Positions 8,128 to 16,204 of a stretch of 64,000 bases of DNA are shown here, piece by piece. The position numbers and the translations under genes were made by a program. The DNA is from Deltaproteobacteria bacterium UBA6106. Its GTDB lineage: Bacteria > Desulfobacterota > Syntrophorhabdia > Syntrophorhabdales > Syntrophorhabdaceae. Where the stretch lies: contig DIWM01000047.1 in NCBI GenBank assembly GCA_002428485.1, positions 62,001-126,000 on the forward strand, written 5' to 3'. The notes beneath the pieces were generated by a model. It was not told the DNA's origin and did no database searches. It was given only the letters and a program-made list of their open reading frames with translations. How positions within the stretch are numbered: the first letter of the stretch is position 1; the number at the start of each line of letters is the position of its first letter.

Positions 8128-8697
8128 ATAACCCGAAAAATATATATAGACAAACGCTATTTTACCGGCCGGAAGGCGAAATGGGTAAGCTTTGAGGATA
8201 CCCCGGGCCTCCAGGAGACAAAAAAGGACATTTACGGCAAATGTGTTCCCTGCATTACGAATCTGTATGAACAGTTAAAGGAAGGCAGGACAGAGATAGA
8301 CCTTGGCCCGGCGCTCCGGTGCTGGAAAGTGGTCGTTGTTCTCAACAGTATGGATGGGTGCATCGAGCTTCTTACGGAGCTTGAGAAGGTTCTCCCCGAT
8401 GACATAAAGGTCAAGGGACGGTTCGGGTCCGTTGATGAAGAAAAGTCAACAAAAGCGGTCATCTTTAATGTATCTGGCGTGTCACAGCGAAAAAGGCTGC
8501 ATAAAATGCTCAGAGACTGCGCCTCACGCATTCAACCCGGTTCGGAGGTCACCTTTCACCGGGGATGCGCCGAGCTCTATCATGAGCTGTTCGGAGACTG
8601 GAAGGCGTGGAAGAAAACTGCGGGCGTAGTAAAGCCTGAAGCCGTACCGGCAGTCATCGGCAGGATTCGCAAAACCCTCTTTTGGGAAAAGAAGTAA
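8128..8697 (+). CDS. Hypothetical protein with apparent non-standard (ATA) start
   Basis: The open frame runs from 8116 to the TAA at 8695-8697. The first ATG/GTG/TTG in frame is the GTG at 8329, yet codons before it read as sensible protein (TRKIYIDKRYF..., KCVPCITNLYEQL). If the ATA at 8128 were ATG the product would be 189 aa starting M-T-R-K-I-Y, with AGGA about 10 bases upstream. So either a rare AUA start is used, the start codon has mutated, or the shorter 122-aa form from 8329 is made. No family recognised. There is a CVPC pair near residues 39-42, and the sequence is rich in lysine. The gene stands alone between the binding protein and an opposing MFS gene. Confidence 0.55.
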   Translation: MTRKIYIDKRYFTGRKAKWVSFEDTPGLQETKKDIYGKCVPCITNLYEQLKEGRTEIDLGPALRCWKVVVVLNSMDGCIELLTELEKVLPDDIKVKGRFGSVDEEKSTKAVIFNVSGVSQRKRLHKMLRDCASRIQPGSEVTFHRGCAELYHELFGDWKAWKKTAGVVKPEAVPAVIGRIRKTLFWEKK

Positions 8698-8766
8698 AAG
8701 CGCTCCCGGATGCTCCTTTACCTGCTCCTCATTGATCTGGATTATTTTGCTTCCTTGACTAACTGC

Positions 8767-9963
8767 TTACGCAGCCGGCGCCGCCGGGCGTCTTTTCCTC
8801 ACATAGAAGTGAAAATGACTTACGTTGACGAGGCAGATAAAGGCCATGAAGAGAAACATTATCCGGTAGCCTGTGAACGGTATGATAATACCTGTAACTG
8901 TAGGTCCAACCGCCAACCCCAGATCAAAGATCGCCCTTATGGTCCCCACGGCGGTACCATCCGAAGAGCCGGAATACTCAAGAGCGTATGCCATGGCTAC
9001 GGGCACGAAGAAGGCAGCCCCGATCCCCCAAACTGCTCCCACAATAATGAACATAAGAAGCGTTCTTGAAAAGGAGAGTATTATCAACATAACCGTTAAT
9101 GTGAGAAGAAAGGTCACAATGAGCTTTTCCTTGTCGCAGGTGTCCATGATCTTCCCTCCAAACATTCTGCACGCTATCATCACTATGCCCATGGCGGAAA
9201 AAAAGTGGCCTGGATTTGTCACGCCGCACTGAACCGCATAAAGAGGGAAGAAGGCTGCGACAGATCCCCAGACAAAAAGCTCAAGGAAAGTCACGACGGC
9301 AGGTTTGAGGATCTTCAGGTTAACCAAAGAAGAGAAATGAAAGGAACCGGCCTTCTTGGGGTTAGGGGTATCTGTCTCCCGGTCCTTCACCATCGATGAC
9401 AAAAAGAGGGCGCAGAAGGTAAGGGCCGCGCAGGAAAGGAAATAAGTGTTGGAGCTGTACCGATTGATAACGAACACGCCGAGAGGAGCGGCAATCGCAA
9501 GAGACAGGCTGGGCGCCAGCATCACATAGCCGAGTGCCCGCGTTCGATATGCGAGCGGGATGACGTTGACGATAGATGCAAAGGCCGCCGTATCAATGCA
9601 TGCCAATGCTACACCCTGAAGGAACCTGATCATTGCAAAGGGCCAGAATGGGCGAAGCACGACAGAGGCAAGGAAAGCTATGGCAGACAGCAGGGCGCCG
9701 AACATCATAATGCTCCTTGCCTGGTATCGAAGCAAGGCTCCCCCTACGAAAAACCTGGAAACCAAGGATGCTGCAGCGCAGATCCCGATGAGCACACCTA
9801 CCTCGCCCTCATTAGAACCTAATCTTGTAAAGTAGATGGGAAGGGTGGGAGTAAGGGAGCGGTCGGCAGCTAAAAAAACGAACAGCGCAAGAAACCCGAG
9901 AATAAAATCACGGGTGAATAATTTTCCTGATGTTTGTTGAGAAGTGCCCCCTTCGTCATGCAT
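8767..9963 (-). CDS. MFS transporter
   Basis: 398 aa with about twelve hydrophobic segments, beginning FILGFLALFVFLAADRSLTPTLPIYF. Loop 2-3 carries a weak MFS motif (FVGGALLRYQARSIMMFGALL). The C-terminal half begins near LKILKPAVVTFLELFVWGSVAAFFPLY. It is an inner-membrane secondary carrier of the drug/sugar-like MFS groups; the substrate cannot be read from sequence. It is convergent with the preceding hypothetical gene and upstream of (on its own strand) nothing obvious. The basic tail RKRRPAAPAA is cytoplasmic. Confidence 0.88.
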   Translation of the reverse strand: MHDEGGTSQQTSGKLFTRDFILGFLALFVFLAADRSLTPTLPIYFTRLGSNEGEVGVLIGICAAASLVSRFFVGGALLRYQARSIMMFGALLSAIAFLASVVLRPFWPFAMIRFLQGVALACIDTAAFASIVNVIPLAYRTRALGYVMLAPSLSLAIAAPLGVFVINRYSSNTYFLSCAALTFCALFLSSMVKDRETDTPNPKKAGSFHFSSLVNLKILKPAVVTFLELFVWGSVAAFFPLYAVQCGVTNPGHFFSAMGIVMIACRMFGGKIMDTCDKEKLIVTFLLTLTVMLIILSFSRTLLMFIIVGAVWGIGAAFFVPVAMAYALEYSGSSDGTAVGTIRAIFDLGLAVGPTVTGIIIPFTGYRIMFLFMAFICLVNVSHFHFYVRKRRPAAPAA

Positions 9964-10053
9964 AGCATCTCAGTGTCCCACACTGGAAAAGATTTTTCAA
10001 GGGAACTGGAGAATCTATTCGCACGTCTGTCGCCATGGCACATTTAGGCGGCG

Positions 10054-10316
10054 CTACACTATTCTCTCCAGCCCCTGCCGGTATTTTCCCCGTATCGCCC
10101 GCTTCAAAATCTTTCCTGAAGGGGATTTTGGAAGAGCACTTACGAATTCTACTGACTTGGGCGCCTTAAACCTTGCCAACCTTTGCTTGCAGAACCTTAC
10201 CAGCTCCTCTTTACCTCGGAATAATTGATCAGATAGTCGAGTTTATCTGCCGGCAGTCTGGGATTGAAAGGAGAGAGAATGTATCCGCCTTTCATCGCTG
10301 CCCCTATGACAGCACT
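10054..10316 (-). pseudogene. Internally deleted acyl-CoA synthetase (AMP-binding family) remnant
   Basis: Reading the minus strand, 10316 to about 10222 encodes AVIGAAMKGGYILSPFNPRL followed by PADKLDYLINYSE, an N-terminal segment of AMP-forming acyl-CoA synthetases. Immediately afterwards, in another frame, comes EELVRFCKQRLARFKAPKSV then LPKSPSGKILKRAIRGKYR and a stop at 10054-10056. That is the extreme C-terminus, including the catalytic lysine motif (SGKILKR). The several hundred residues between are missing, so the gene is dead by deletion. The surrounding gap 9964-10347 contains nothing else recognisable. Confidence 0.75.
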
Positions 10317-10347
10317 TTGATATTACAGTGAGAGAAACAGATGTCTT

Positions 10348-10833
10348 TTACTCGAACCTGAATTCCTCCCCCGGCACTTTATAGGGCTTGCCATACTTTA
10401 CGCCCGGTATCTCCTTGCCGTCGACGATCGTCATGTCCTCGCCGATGTGGGCAACAGCCTCGCACTCAACAAGGATATGGGGGTGCCAGAGCTGGACGAC
10501 CTCAACGGCGGTCATCGTCGGGACGTGGTCGCCGAAGTACTTTTCGAAGACAGGGGGCATCAGCCGCAGGTCCCACAGGTGCCGGCAGTAGAAATTGAGC
10601 TTGACCACATCCTGCATGGTGGCGCCCACCTCTTCGAGCACCTCCTTCATGTTCTGGAAGACCATCTCGATCTGGCCGAGGAAATTGCGCTTGTGACATA
10701 TCTTGTAGTGCTTGTCCCTCGCCACCTGGCCTGACACATAGACGATGTTGCCCACCTTGATGGCGTGAGAGTACGTCATGCCCCTTCGCATCGGTGGCAG
10801 CTTCTCCGACAGGATCAGGTTCTTTTTTGCCAT
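10348..10833 (-). CDS. RidA family protein lacking the usual catalytic arginine
   Basis: 161 aa, slightly longer than the about 130-aa RidA norm, with a C-terminal extension (DGKEIPGVKYGKPYKVPGEE). The family includes enamine/imine deaminases that remove reactive 2-aminoacrylate. The core YSHAIKVGNIVYVSGQVARD and the helix MKEVLEEVGATMQDVVKLNFYC are clear. The motif usually written P-A-R-[ST] is P-T-M-T here (HVPTMTAVEV), so the arginine that binds the substrate carboxylate is a methionine. Imine deaminase activity is therefore doubtful, and this may belong to another RidA subfamily. The start at 10833 is preceded by AGGAGGC on the minus strand. Confidence 0.85.
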   Translation of the reverse strand: MAKKNLILSEKLPPMRRGMTYSHAIKVGNIVYVSGQVARDKHYKICHKRNFLGQIEMVFQNMKEVLEEVGATMQDVVKLNFYCRHLWDLRLMPPVFEKYFGDHVPTMTAVEVVQLWHPHILVECEAVAHIGEDMTIVDGKEIPGVKYGKPYKVPGEEFRFE

Positions 10834-10945
10834 TGTTGCCTCCTTGTATATTATGTTTTTAATTATTTTAGCTTCTATAATACCCGCCTGTTTTTGTCAA
10901 TCTTTTTTGTCCATCAATTGCAGCGGTGAGGAAGGAATATTCTAT

Positions 10946-11059
10946 TCAAGATAATTCCGCCCGGCAAAGGATAAGCTGTTCTGTGGCAGACATGTGTGAA
11001 CATCCGGTTACCATTGTGATCAACACTGCCGCCGCTGCAAAAATCCTGAATCTGCTCAT
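10946..11059 (-). CDS. Very small lipoprotein, possibly a truncated glycine-zipper lipoprotein
   Basis: 37 codons starting at 11059 with a strong AGGAGG seven bases upstream. The product MSRFRIFAAAAVLITMVTGC is a textbook lipoprotein signal with lipobox VTGC, then SHMSATEQLILCRAELS and a stop. Many proteobacterial lipoproteins begin this way and continue into a glycine-zipper. The short tail here might come from a frameshift, since the alternative frame reads PLPGGIILN. It may be a genuine small entericidin-like peptide or a wreck. The surrounding 10834-11498 stretch otherwise holds only the integrase-like fragment. Confidence 0.4.
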   Translation of the reverse strand: MSRFRIFAAAAVLITMVTGCSHMSATEQLILCRAELS

Positions 11060-11232
11060 GTAGAACCTCCTTATTTTTACTGTCTGCCCTGAGGGATATA
11101 CAAAAATGATGCCAGATTGTAGCATGAGACAAGGCTTAGAAGAAGGCGGTACTGGGAGCAGGCAGGATGACAACAGCAATACCGTCACCGTTTAAGTATC
11201 TGCACTGTATACGAAATGACTCATACAAAAAT

Positions 11233-11439
11233 ATGCGGATTTGTCCAATTTATAAAAAACTTGACATCTGTAGACAGATCATACCGCTCACAGACAAGCT
11301 CACAGCTCAAAGATTGATGAGACATAAAGACGGGAGGTCTACAGATAGCTACTATCCTGCGTATGGAAATCACTTATTGGATGTTGTTCAGGGACTCGAT
11401 AACGCCGTTGACCTTGCGAGAGTTAAAAATGAAAAATAG
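11233..11439 (+). pseudogene. Tyrosine recombinase (integrase) C-terminal remnant
   Basis: The frame ends with LTAQRLMRHKDGRSTDSYYP followed by a helix (NHLLDVVQGLDNAVDLARV) and TAG. This matches the end of phage-type integrases, where L-M-x-H-x-D carries the second catalytic histidine and the following Y-Y region holds the nucleophile. The catalytic core upstream is missing: the preceding 100 bases do not resemble the family. It lies 60 bases from two tRNA genes, the usual integration target for such enzymes. This supports a decayed integrative element but I cannot identify att sites. Confidence 0.45.
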
Positions 11440-11498
11440 AACCAAAATAGAACTGAGTTTTAAAACACCTTTTAATTGAAATCATTGAGGAAAAAAAG

Positions 11499-11571
11499 CG
11501 TCCCCACGGGGATTCGAACCCCGGTTGCCGGCGTGAAAGGCCAGTGTCCTAGGCCTCTAGACGATGGGGAC
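11499..11571 (-). tRNA. tRNA-Glu (anticodon TTC)
   Basis: The minus strand folds as a standard cloverleaf: acceptor GTCCCCA pairing with TGGGGAC, the anticodon loop CTTTCAC giving TTC, and the T-arm GGTTCGAATCC. The discriminator base is G at 11499 and CCA is not encoded. A run of T (A on the plus strand, 11491-11497) follows directly and may terminate the tRNA transcript. It lies 3 bases downstream of tRNA-Lys. Confidence 0.97.
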
Positions 11572-11574
11572 ATT

Positions 11575-11648
11575 TGGGCCGTGCAAGACTTGAACTTGCG
11601 ACTCTCTGCTTAAAAGGCAGATACTCTACCAGACTGAGTTAACGGCCC
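11575..11648 (-). tRNA. tRNA-Lys (anticodon TTT)
   Basis: The minus strand gives acceptor GGGCCGT pairing with ACGGCCC, D-loop CTCAGTCTGGTAGAG, anticodon loop CTTTTAA (TTT) and T-loop GTTCAAGTC. The discriminator is A at 11575. CCA is not encoded. It is cotranscribed with the tRNA-Glu located immediately downstream. Confidence 0.97.
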
Positions 11649-11698
11649 GTGAAGTTTATTAAGATAAGAAAATTTTTGAACAAAGTCAAGGGTAATAG

Positions 11699-11850
11699 CG
11701 AAAGCGTGAAAGGTAAAAGGTGAAAGGTGAAAGGTGAAAGGTGAAACGTGAAAGGTAAAAGGTGAAACGTGAAAGGTGAAAGGTGAAAGCGTGAAAGGTG
11801 AAAGGTGAAAGGTGAAAGGTGAAACGTGAAGCGTAAAAGGTGAAAGGTTT
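11699..11850. repeat. Tandem heptamer array, unit GGTGAAA
   Basis: About 21 copies of a 7-base unit GGTGAAA, with scattered variants (CGTGAAA, GGTAAAA, AGCGTGAAA), fill the interval between tRNA-Lys and plsY. The same heptamer is found at 15813-15881 and in shorter form at 31320-31345 and 31420-31445. The minus-strand reading frames through it (repeated FTFHLSP) are artefacts of the periodicity. Confidence 0.9.
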
Positions 11851-11896
11851 CAGTGCTTTTATTGACAAGCCGGGGCATTTTGCATATTCTAACCAC

Positions 11897-12484
11897 ATGC
11901 AGCAGGCCGTCTATGTGATCATAGCGTATCTTATCGGCTCGATACCGATCGGAGTGATGCTTGCAAGGCTTAAGGGCAAGGACCCCCGAAAGACCGGGAG
12001 CGGCAATATAGGCGCAACAAATGTGATGCGGACAGCGGGAAGGGCGCTTGGGATCGTTACGCTCTTCGGGGATATCGCAAAAGGTTTCCTGCCGACATTC
12101 ATAGCGATGCGGTGCGATATGCCGAAGGAAATCGTGGCGGTCATCGGTTTCGCAACCTTCGTGGGCCATCTGTTCCCCGTCTTTCTGAAGTTCCGGGGAG
12201 GTAAAGGGGTGGCAACGGCTCTTGGCGTCTATCTTGCCGCAGGCCCCATCGCCATGATCCCCTGCTTTATTATCTTTGTCGCTATCTTACTGATATGGCG
12301 TTATGTATCCCTTGGGTCCCTTGCAGGCGCCGGGACCGTGCCTTTCGCGATGTATGTCCTGAAAGTGCCCGTTGAATATGTCTTGCTCGCTGTTGTCATA
12401 GCGATCTTTGTCTTTATCAAGCACAAGGACAACATCAAACGGCTTATCAAGGGGCAGGAGAACAAGATAAAATTCAGCTCATAG
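11897..12484 (+). CDS. plsY: Glycerol-3-phosphate acyltransferase PlsY
   Basis: 195 aa, the normal length. This inner-membrane enzyme transfers the acyl group of acyl-phosphate to glycerol-3-phosphate, the first step of phospholipid synthesis. Family motifs are visible: AYLIGSIPIG, DPRKTGSGNIGATNVMR, GDIAKG, and the second loop FGHLFPVFLKFRGGKGVAT-like block. Five or so membrane segments are predicted. The ATG at 11897 (MQQAVYVI) fits the family N-terminus, although no good ribosome-binding site precedes it. The heptamer array ends 46 bases upstream, so its promoter must lie in or beyond that array. Confidence 0.95.
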   Translation: MQQAVYVIIAYLIGSIPIGVMLARLKGKDPRKTGSGNIGATNVMRTAGRALGIVTLFGDIAKGFLPTFIAMRCDMPKEIVAVIGFATFVGHLFPVFLKFRGGKGVATALGVYLAAGPIAMIPCFIIFVAILLIWRYVSLGSLAGAGTVPFAMYVLKVPVEYVLLAVVIAIFVFIKHKDNIKRLIKGQENKIKFSS

Positions 12485-12716
12485 CTGATAGCTCATGGCT
12501 CATAGCAGATGCGAAATCCTAATATCTAAGCGCCAATCTCTAAACAATATCAAAATTCGAATATCAAATGTTCAAAAGGTATGCAGGTTATGTTTTGATA
12601 TTTGAACATTAAAGCATTCGTGTTTGTTTAGAATTGTCCCTCCTTCGTCAGGATTGAACCTTGCGATATTCGGATTTAGGATTTGCCATGAGCTATGAGC
12701 CATGAACCATGGGCTA
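12480..12716. repeat. Nested palindromic intergenic element (copy 1)
   Basis: Outer arms are CTCATAGC / GCTATGAG-type words (12480-12508 and 12688-12716). Inside these lie long imperfect inverted arms: AATCTAAACAATATCAAAAT on the left against the complement of TTGTTTAGAATTG on the right. Around the centre are AATATCAAATGTTCAAA and TTTGATATTTGAACATT. It fills the plsY-adenine deaminase gap, where the two genes converge. Similar elements are at 52075-52310, 59157-59378 and 59755-59930. Confidence 0.75.
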
Positions 12717-14459
12717 TTCTACAAACAGCGATACCAGCTTCTTGGTTTTTATATCCGCAAGCCCTTTGTCGGTTATTCTTAAAAACGGCAGGCCCGTAAA
12801 GGGAATGGTCTGTATGTTGAGAAAAGGCTTGTCAAAGGATGTCCCTATCGTAGGGAGCTTTTTTTCGAGCTCTTTGATCTTGTCTCTTATGTTTTCCATG
12901 CTGTCGGTCGATATGAGGCCGAAGACGGGCATAGAAAATTCGTAGATGACCTCGCCGCCGGATGTTATAACGGTGCCGCCCTGGATGTCGATGACCCTGT
13001 TCACGGCAAGGGTCATATCCTTTTCGTTGCTTCCTATGACGAACAGGTTGGCGGTGTCCCAGATGAGCGTCGTGGCAATGGCGCCGTTCTTTATGCCCGT
13101 GCCTTTGATGAAGCCGTTGCCTCGCTGCTTCGAGTCCCTCTTGTTTATCACCGCAACGGGTATAATGTCATTTTCAAGGTCTTTCTCCAGGTAGCCTCCC
13201 TGAACAGAAGGCCTGTGCCTGGCCTCTCTGGTAATGGTCTGGTTCACGACTTCGATGACGCGTATCTCAGGGCGCTTCGGGTCTGCCTTTATCTTAAAAT
13301 CCTCTTCGACGCATTTTGCGGCCGATATTGTCTGCCTCGCGCTGAGCGGATATTCGTAAGGTGTGATGTCTTTCAGGAATCTTCCCCCTTCAAAGGCCAT
13401 CTCCCCGTTGACCATGACCCTCTCTATGGCTACATCCTCTAAATTTTTCAAAAAGAGGATATCGGCATATCGCAAAGGAGCTATCGCGCCGAGGTACCGC
13501 AGCCCATAATAGTCCGCGGGGTTGATCGTTGCCATTTTGATCGCGTCCATCGGGGTAAACCCGTACCGGATGGCGTTTCTTACCACGGCGTCGAGATATC
13601 CCTCCTCGCAGAGCATGACAGGGTCGAAGGTGTCCGAGACGAGCAGGATCCTCCGTTTGTCCACGCTGTGATCTTTCAGCTTCGCAAGCTCGGGGAGTTC
13701 CCTGCGCACGAAGCCTTCCCTGATCATGACATAGATGCCGTATCTTAGCTTTTCGATGGCCTCGTCAATGTTCACCGATTCGTGGCATGAGGTGATGCCC
13801 GTGAGCGCGTACTCAATGAGCCTTTTCCCGCGGGCACCCGCGGCATGGCCGTCGAGCCTTTTATTGAGCGACATCGCAAGCTCAGACTGTTTGAGGAGTC
13901 TCTCCTCGCCGTTAAGGGCCCTCATCCAGTAGGCCTCACCTATGCCGAGGAAGTCCTCACGCTTCAGGAGCTTTGAGAAATCTTTGTAGTTTATGCTATA
14001 GGAGCTCTCCATCAAGGGGAAAGGCGGTGTGTGCGGCGGGGCGACAAAATAGCAGCGCAGGGGATACCCTTTTGTGCTGTCAATAAATACCTCCACTCCT
14101 TCGATGCCGGTCGCGCAGCTTACAGTGCCCATTTCCGTTACGATCGTTGTTGTCCCGCCCTTTACCGCGTAGGGGACAAGGGCATGGAAGGAGTGAGTGT
14201 TGTCTATGTGGGTGTGGGCGTCGATGAAGCCCGGGCAGAGGTACGATCCTTCCGCATCGATTACCGGCGCATTGCCATAGGGCGAGTTTCCTTCATCTTT
14301 TTCAATGGACGCAATGAGACCATTTTTGATCGCGATGAGAAGGTTTTCCTCGATGGCATTGGTAAAGACATTCACAATCTTGCCGTTGCGCACAACGCAA
14401 TCGGGCGGGGTTATTCCCTTTACAACATTGAGCAAATCTTTTAATATCTCTTTTTGCAT
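12714..14459 (-). CDS. Adenine deaminase-like amidohydrolase
   Basis: 581 aa, matching the about 570-600 aa of adenine deaminases, which convert adenine to hypoxanthine and ammonia with a di-metal site. The metal-binding motif near residue 75 reads GFIDAHTHID. Further ligands lie in GHAAG, TSCHES and LVSDTFDP, followed by NPADYYGLRYLGAIAPLRYAD, a typical amidohydrolase end. The C-terminal about 200 residues match the Ade-specific domain. Some motifs differ from classical Ade (HTHIDNTH where HIES is usual; SDTFDP where TDD-type is usual), so substrate specificity is less certain than the family. It is divergent from the MFS gene at 14542 with 82 bases between. Confidence 0.8.
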   Translation of the reverse strand: MQKEILKDLLNVVKGITPPDCVVRNGKIVNVFTNAIEENLLIAIKNGLIASIEKDEGNSPYGNAPVIDAEGSYLCPGFIDAHTHIDNTHSFHALVPYAVKGGTTTIVTEMGTVSCATGIEGVEVFIDSTKGYPLRCYFVAPPHTPPFPLMESSYSINYKDFSKLLKREDFLGIGEAYWMRALNGEERLLKQSELAMSLNKRLDGHAAGARGKRLIEYALTGITSCHESVNIDEAIEKLRYGIYVMIREGFVRRELPELAKLKDHSVDKRRILLVSDTFDPVMLCEEGYLDAVVRNAIRYGFTPMDAIKMATINPADYYGLRYLGAIAPLRYADILFLKNLEDVAIERVMVNGEMAFEGGRFLKDITPYEYPLSARQTISAAKCVEEDFKIKADPKRPEIRVIEVVNQTITREARHRPSVQGGYLEKDLENDIIPVAVINKRDSKQRGNGFIKGTGIKNGAIATTLIWDTANLFVIGSNEKDMTLAVNRVIDIQGGTVITSGGEVIYEFSMPVFGLISTDSMENIRDKIKELEKKLPTIGTSFDKPFLNIQTIPFTGLPFLRITDKGLADIKTKKLVSLFVE

Positions 14460-14541
14460 GATACGTCTCCGTTGTGTAAAATTGCTTTATTGTACATGAA
14501 AGCGTATAGAATGTAAAATCTGAACGGACGATCGCTGTAAT

Positions 14542-15816
14542 ATGAGAAAAGGGCTGGAAAAGGTTTACAGGTACCGCCGGTATATCTTCGCAATACTCGC
14601 CGCACAGTATCTCATCGTGTATTTCCAGAGGGTTGCTCCGGCCGTTGTGGCGCCGGAGTTGATCGATGATTTCCGGATATCGGGCGCAAGCCTCGGGCTG
14701 CTCGCCTCCGCTTATTTTTATCCTTATGCCCTGACCCAGATACCGGTGGGCATTCTGTCGGATTCGTGGGGGCCGAAGAAGACCCTTATCGCCTGCGGTT
14801 TTTTTGCATCCTTCGGGGCCATTTTTTTTGGCCTTGCGCCCCGTTTTGAATTTGCCTTTGCGGCAAGGGCGTTTGTGGGACTCGGCGTTTCGGCTGTCTT
14901 TATCACGACGATGAGGATATTTGCTGAATGGTACAGGGGCATTGAACTGGCGAGGATATCGGGCATCCTTATGGCTATCGGGGGTGTGGGATGGTTGACG
15001 GCAACGACGCCGCTCGCGGTCCTCTCCCAGGCATTCGGCTGGAGGACATCCTTTATCGTGACCGGCATAGTGTCTCTGGTCTTCACCGTTATGACGTGGC
15101 TTGTCGTCGAGGACAGGCCGGCAAAAAAAGGGCTGCCCTCACTTGTAGAGAATACATACAATGATATACCGGCGAAGAGAAACATTCTAAGCGACCTGAA
15201 GGTTGTCTTGCGGGAAAAGCATTTCTGGGCCATTGCCGTATGGTTTATCATGAGGGGCGGGGCGCTTTTCGGCTTCTTCGGGCTCTGGGCAGGGCCCTAT
15301 CTGATGGACGTCTACCGGCTATCGAAAAACACAACGGGAAATATCCTCTCCATGATCGCCTTCGCGATGATCTTCCTGAGCCCGGTCATCGGCCATCTTT
15401 CCGACAAGACATTGATGAGCAGGAAAAAAGTCCTTGTCGGCACGTCGGTACTCAACTGCCTGTGCTTCCTGGTGATGCTGCTGTTTTATAAAACGCTGTC
15501 GGTCCCCGCGCTGTATATACTCTTTTTCCTGATGGGCGTTACGATCAGCTCGGTGGGCACCATCGCCATCATCACAACAAAAGAGCTCTTTCCCGGTGAG
15601 ATCGCCGGCACGTCCATGGGAACGATGAACATCTTTCCTTTCATCGGCGGGATCATCTTCCAGCCCTTGATGGGGTATGTTCTCGACAGCGCCGGCAAGA
15701 CACAGGGCATGTACCCTCCGTCAGCATACAGGACGATCATATGGATCCTCTTTATTACCAGCCTCATCGCCCTCGCAAGCATTATACGGTCAAAGGAAAC
15801 GATGAAGAAACCGTGA
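14542..15816 (+). CDS. MFS transporter
   Basis: 424 aa with about twelve membrane segments. The loop 2-3 signature is clear: GILSDSWGPKKTLIACGF. The second half repeats it more weakly (GHLSDKTLMSRKKVLVGT). The start at 14542 gives RKGLEKVYRYRRYIFAIL. The gene is divergent from the adenine-deaminase-like gene, so a purine-related substrate is possible, but that rests only on location. A 7-base repeat array begins exactly at its stop codon. Confidence 0.88.
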   Translation: MRKGLEKVYRYRRYIFAILAAQYLIVYFQRVAPAVVAPELIDDFRISGASLGLLASAYFYPYALTQIPVGILSDSWGPKKTLIACGFFASFGAIFFGLAPRFEFAFAARAFVGLGVSAVFITTMRIFAEWYRGIELARISGILMAIGGVGWLTATTPLAVLSQAFGWRTSFIVTGIVSLVFTVMTWLVVEDRPAKKGLPSLVENTYNDIPAKRNILSDLKVVLREKHFWAIAVWFIMRGGALFGFFGLWAGPYLMDVYRLSKNTTGNILSMIAFAMIFLSPVIGHLSDKTLMSRKKVLVGTSVLNCLCFLVMLLFYKTLSVPALYILFFLMGVTISSVGTIAIITTKELFPGEIAGTSMGTMNIFPFIGGIIFQPLMGYVLDSAGKTQGMYPPSAYRTIIWILFITSLIALASIIRSKETMKKP

Positions 15817-16140
15817 AAAGTGAAAGGTGAAAAGTGAAAGGTGAAAGGTGAAAAGTGAAAGGTGAAAAGTGAAAGGTGAAGAAGGATCTCGTCAGTCGTA
15901 AGGCGTTAGGCGTAAGGGGAGGGAAAAACGGAACACCCGTAAGTCGTAAGGCGTGAGGGGAGAAATGGCAGATGAGTTCGCCAAGTCGCTTCGCTCCTCG
16001 CGAGGACGATAAAGAATGAAGCTCCCCATGTCACGCTATGCTTCGTGCCCTTTGCGCTACGCCTTGGTCCACTCACGACTTACGCCTCACGACTTACGGG
16101 GTTTATCGCCTTACGCCTGATGCCTTACGGGTTTATCGCC
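15813..16140. repeat. Heptamer array plus 'CGTAAGGCGT' intergenic repeats
   Basis: The 388-base gap 15817-16204 has no gene. The first 69 bases are GTGAAAR heptamers overlapping the MFS stop codon. Then come several copies of TAAGTCGTAAGGCG-type words (15893-15955) and their complement CACGACTTACGCCTCACGAC (16070-16135). Between lie AGTCGCTTCGCTCCTCG and similar CG-rich words (15980-16070). Plus- and minus-oriented copies face each other, giving a large weak hairpin. Confidence 0.75.
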
Positions 16141-16204
16141 GGTTTGCCATAATCCTGTTGATAAAATGCTTATTTTGGGATAGAAATGTAAGCAGGTTTT
16201 GAAT

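Noticed and set aside
11639..12169. Minus-strand frame with repeated FTFHLSP peptides
   Set aside because: An artefact of the 7-base tandem array read in frame, overlapping plsY on the other strand.
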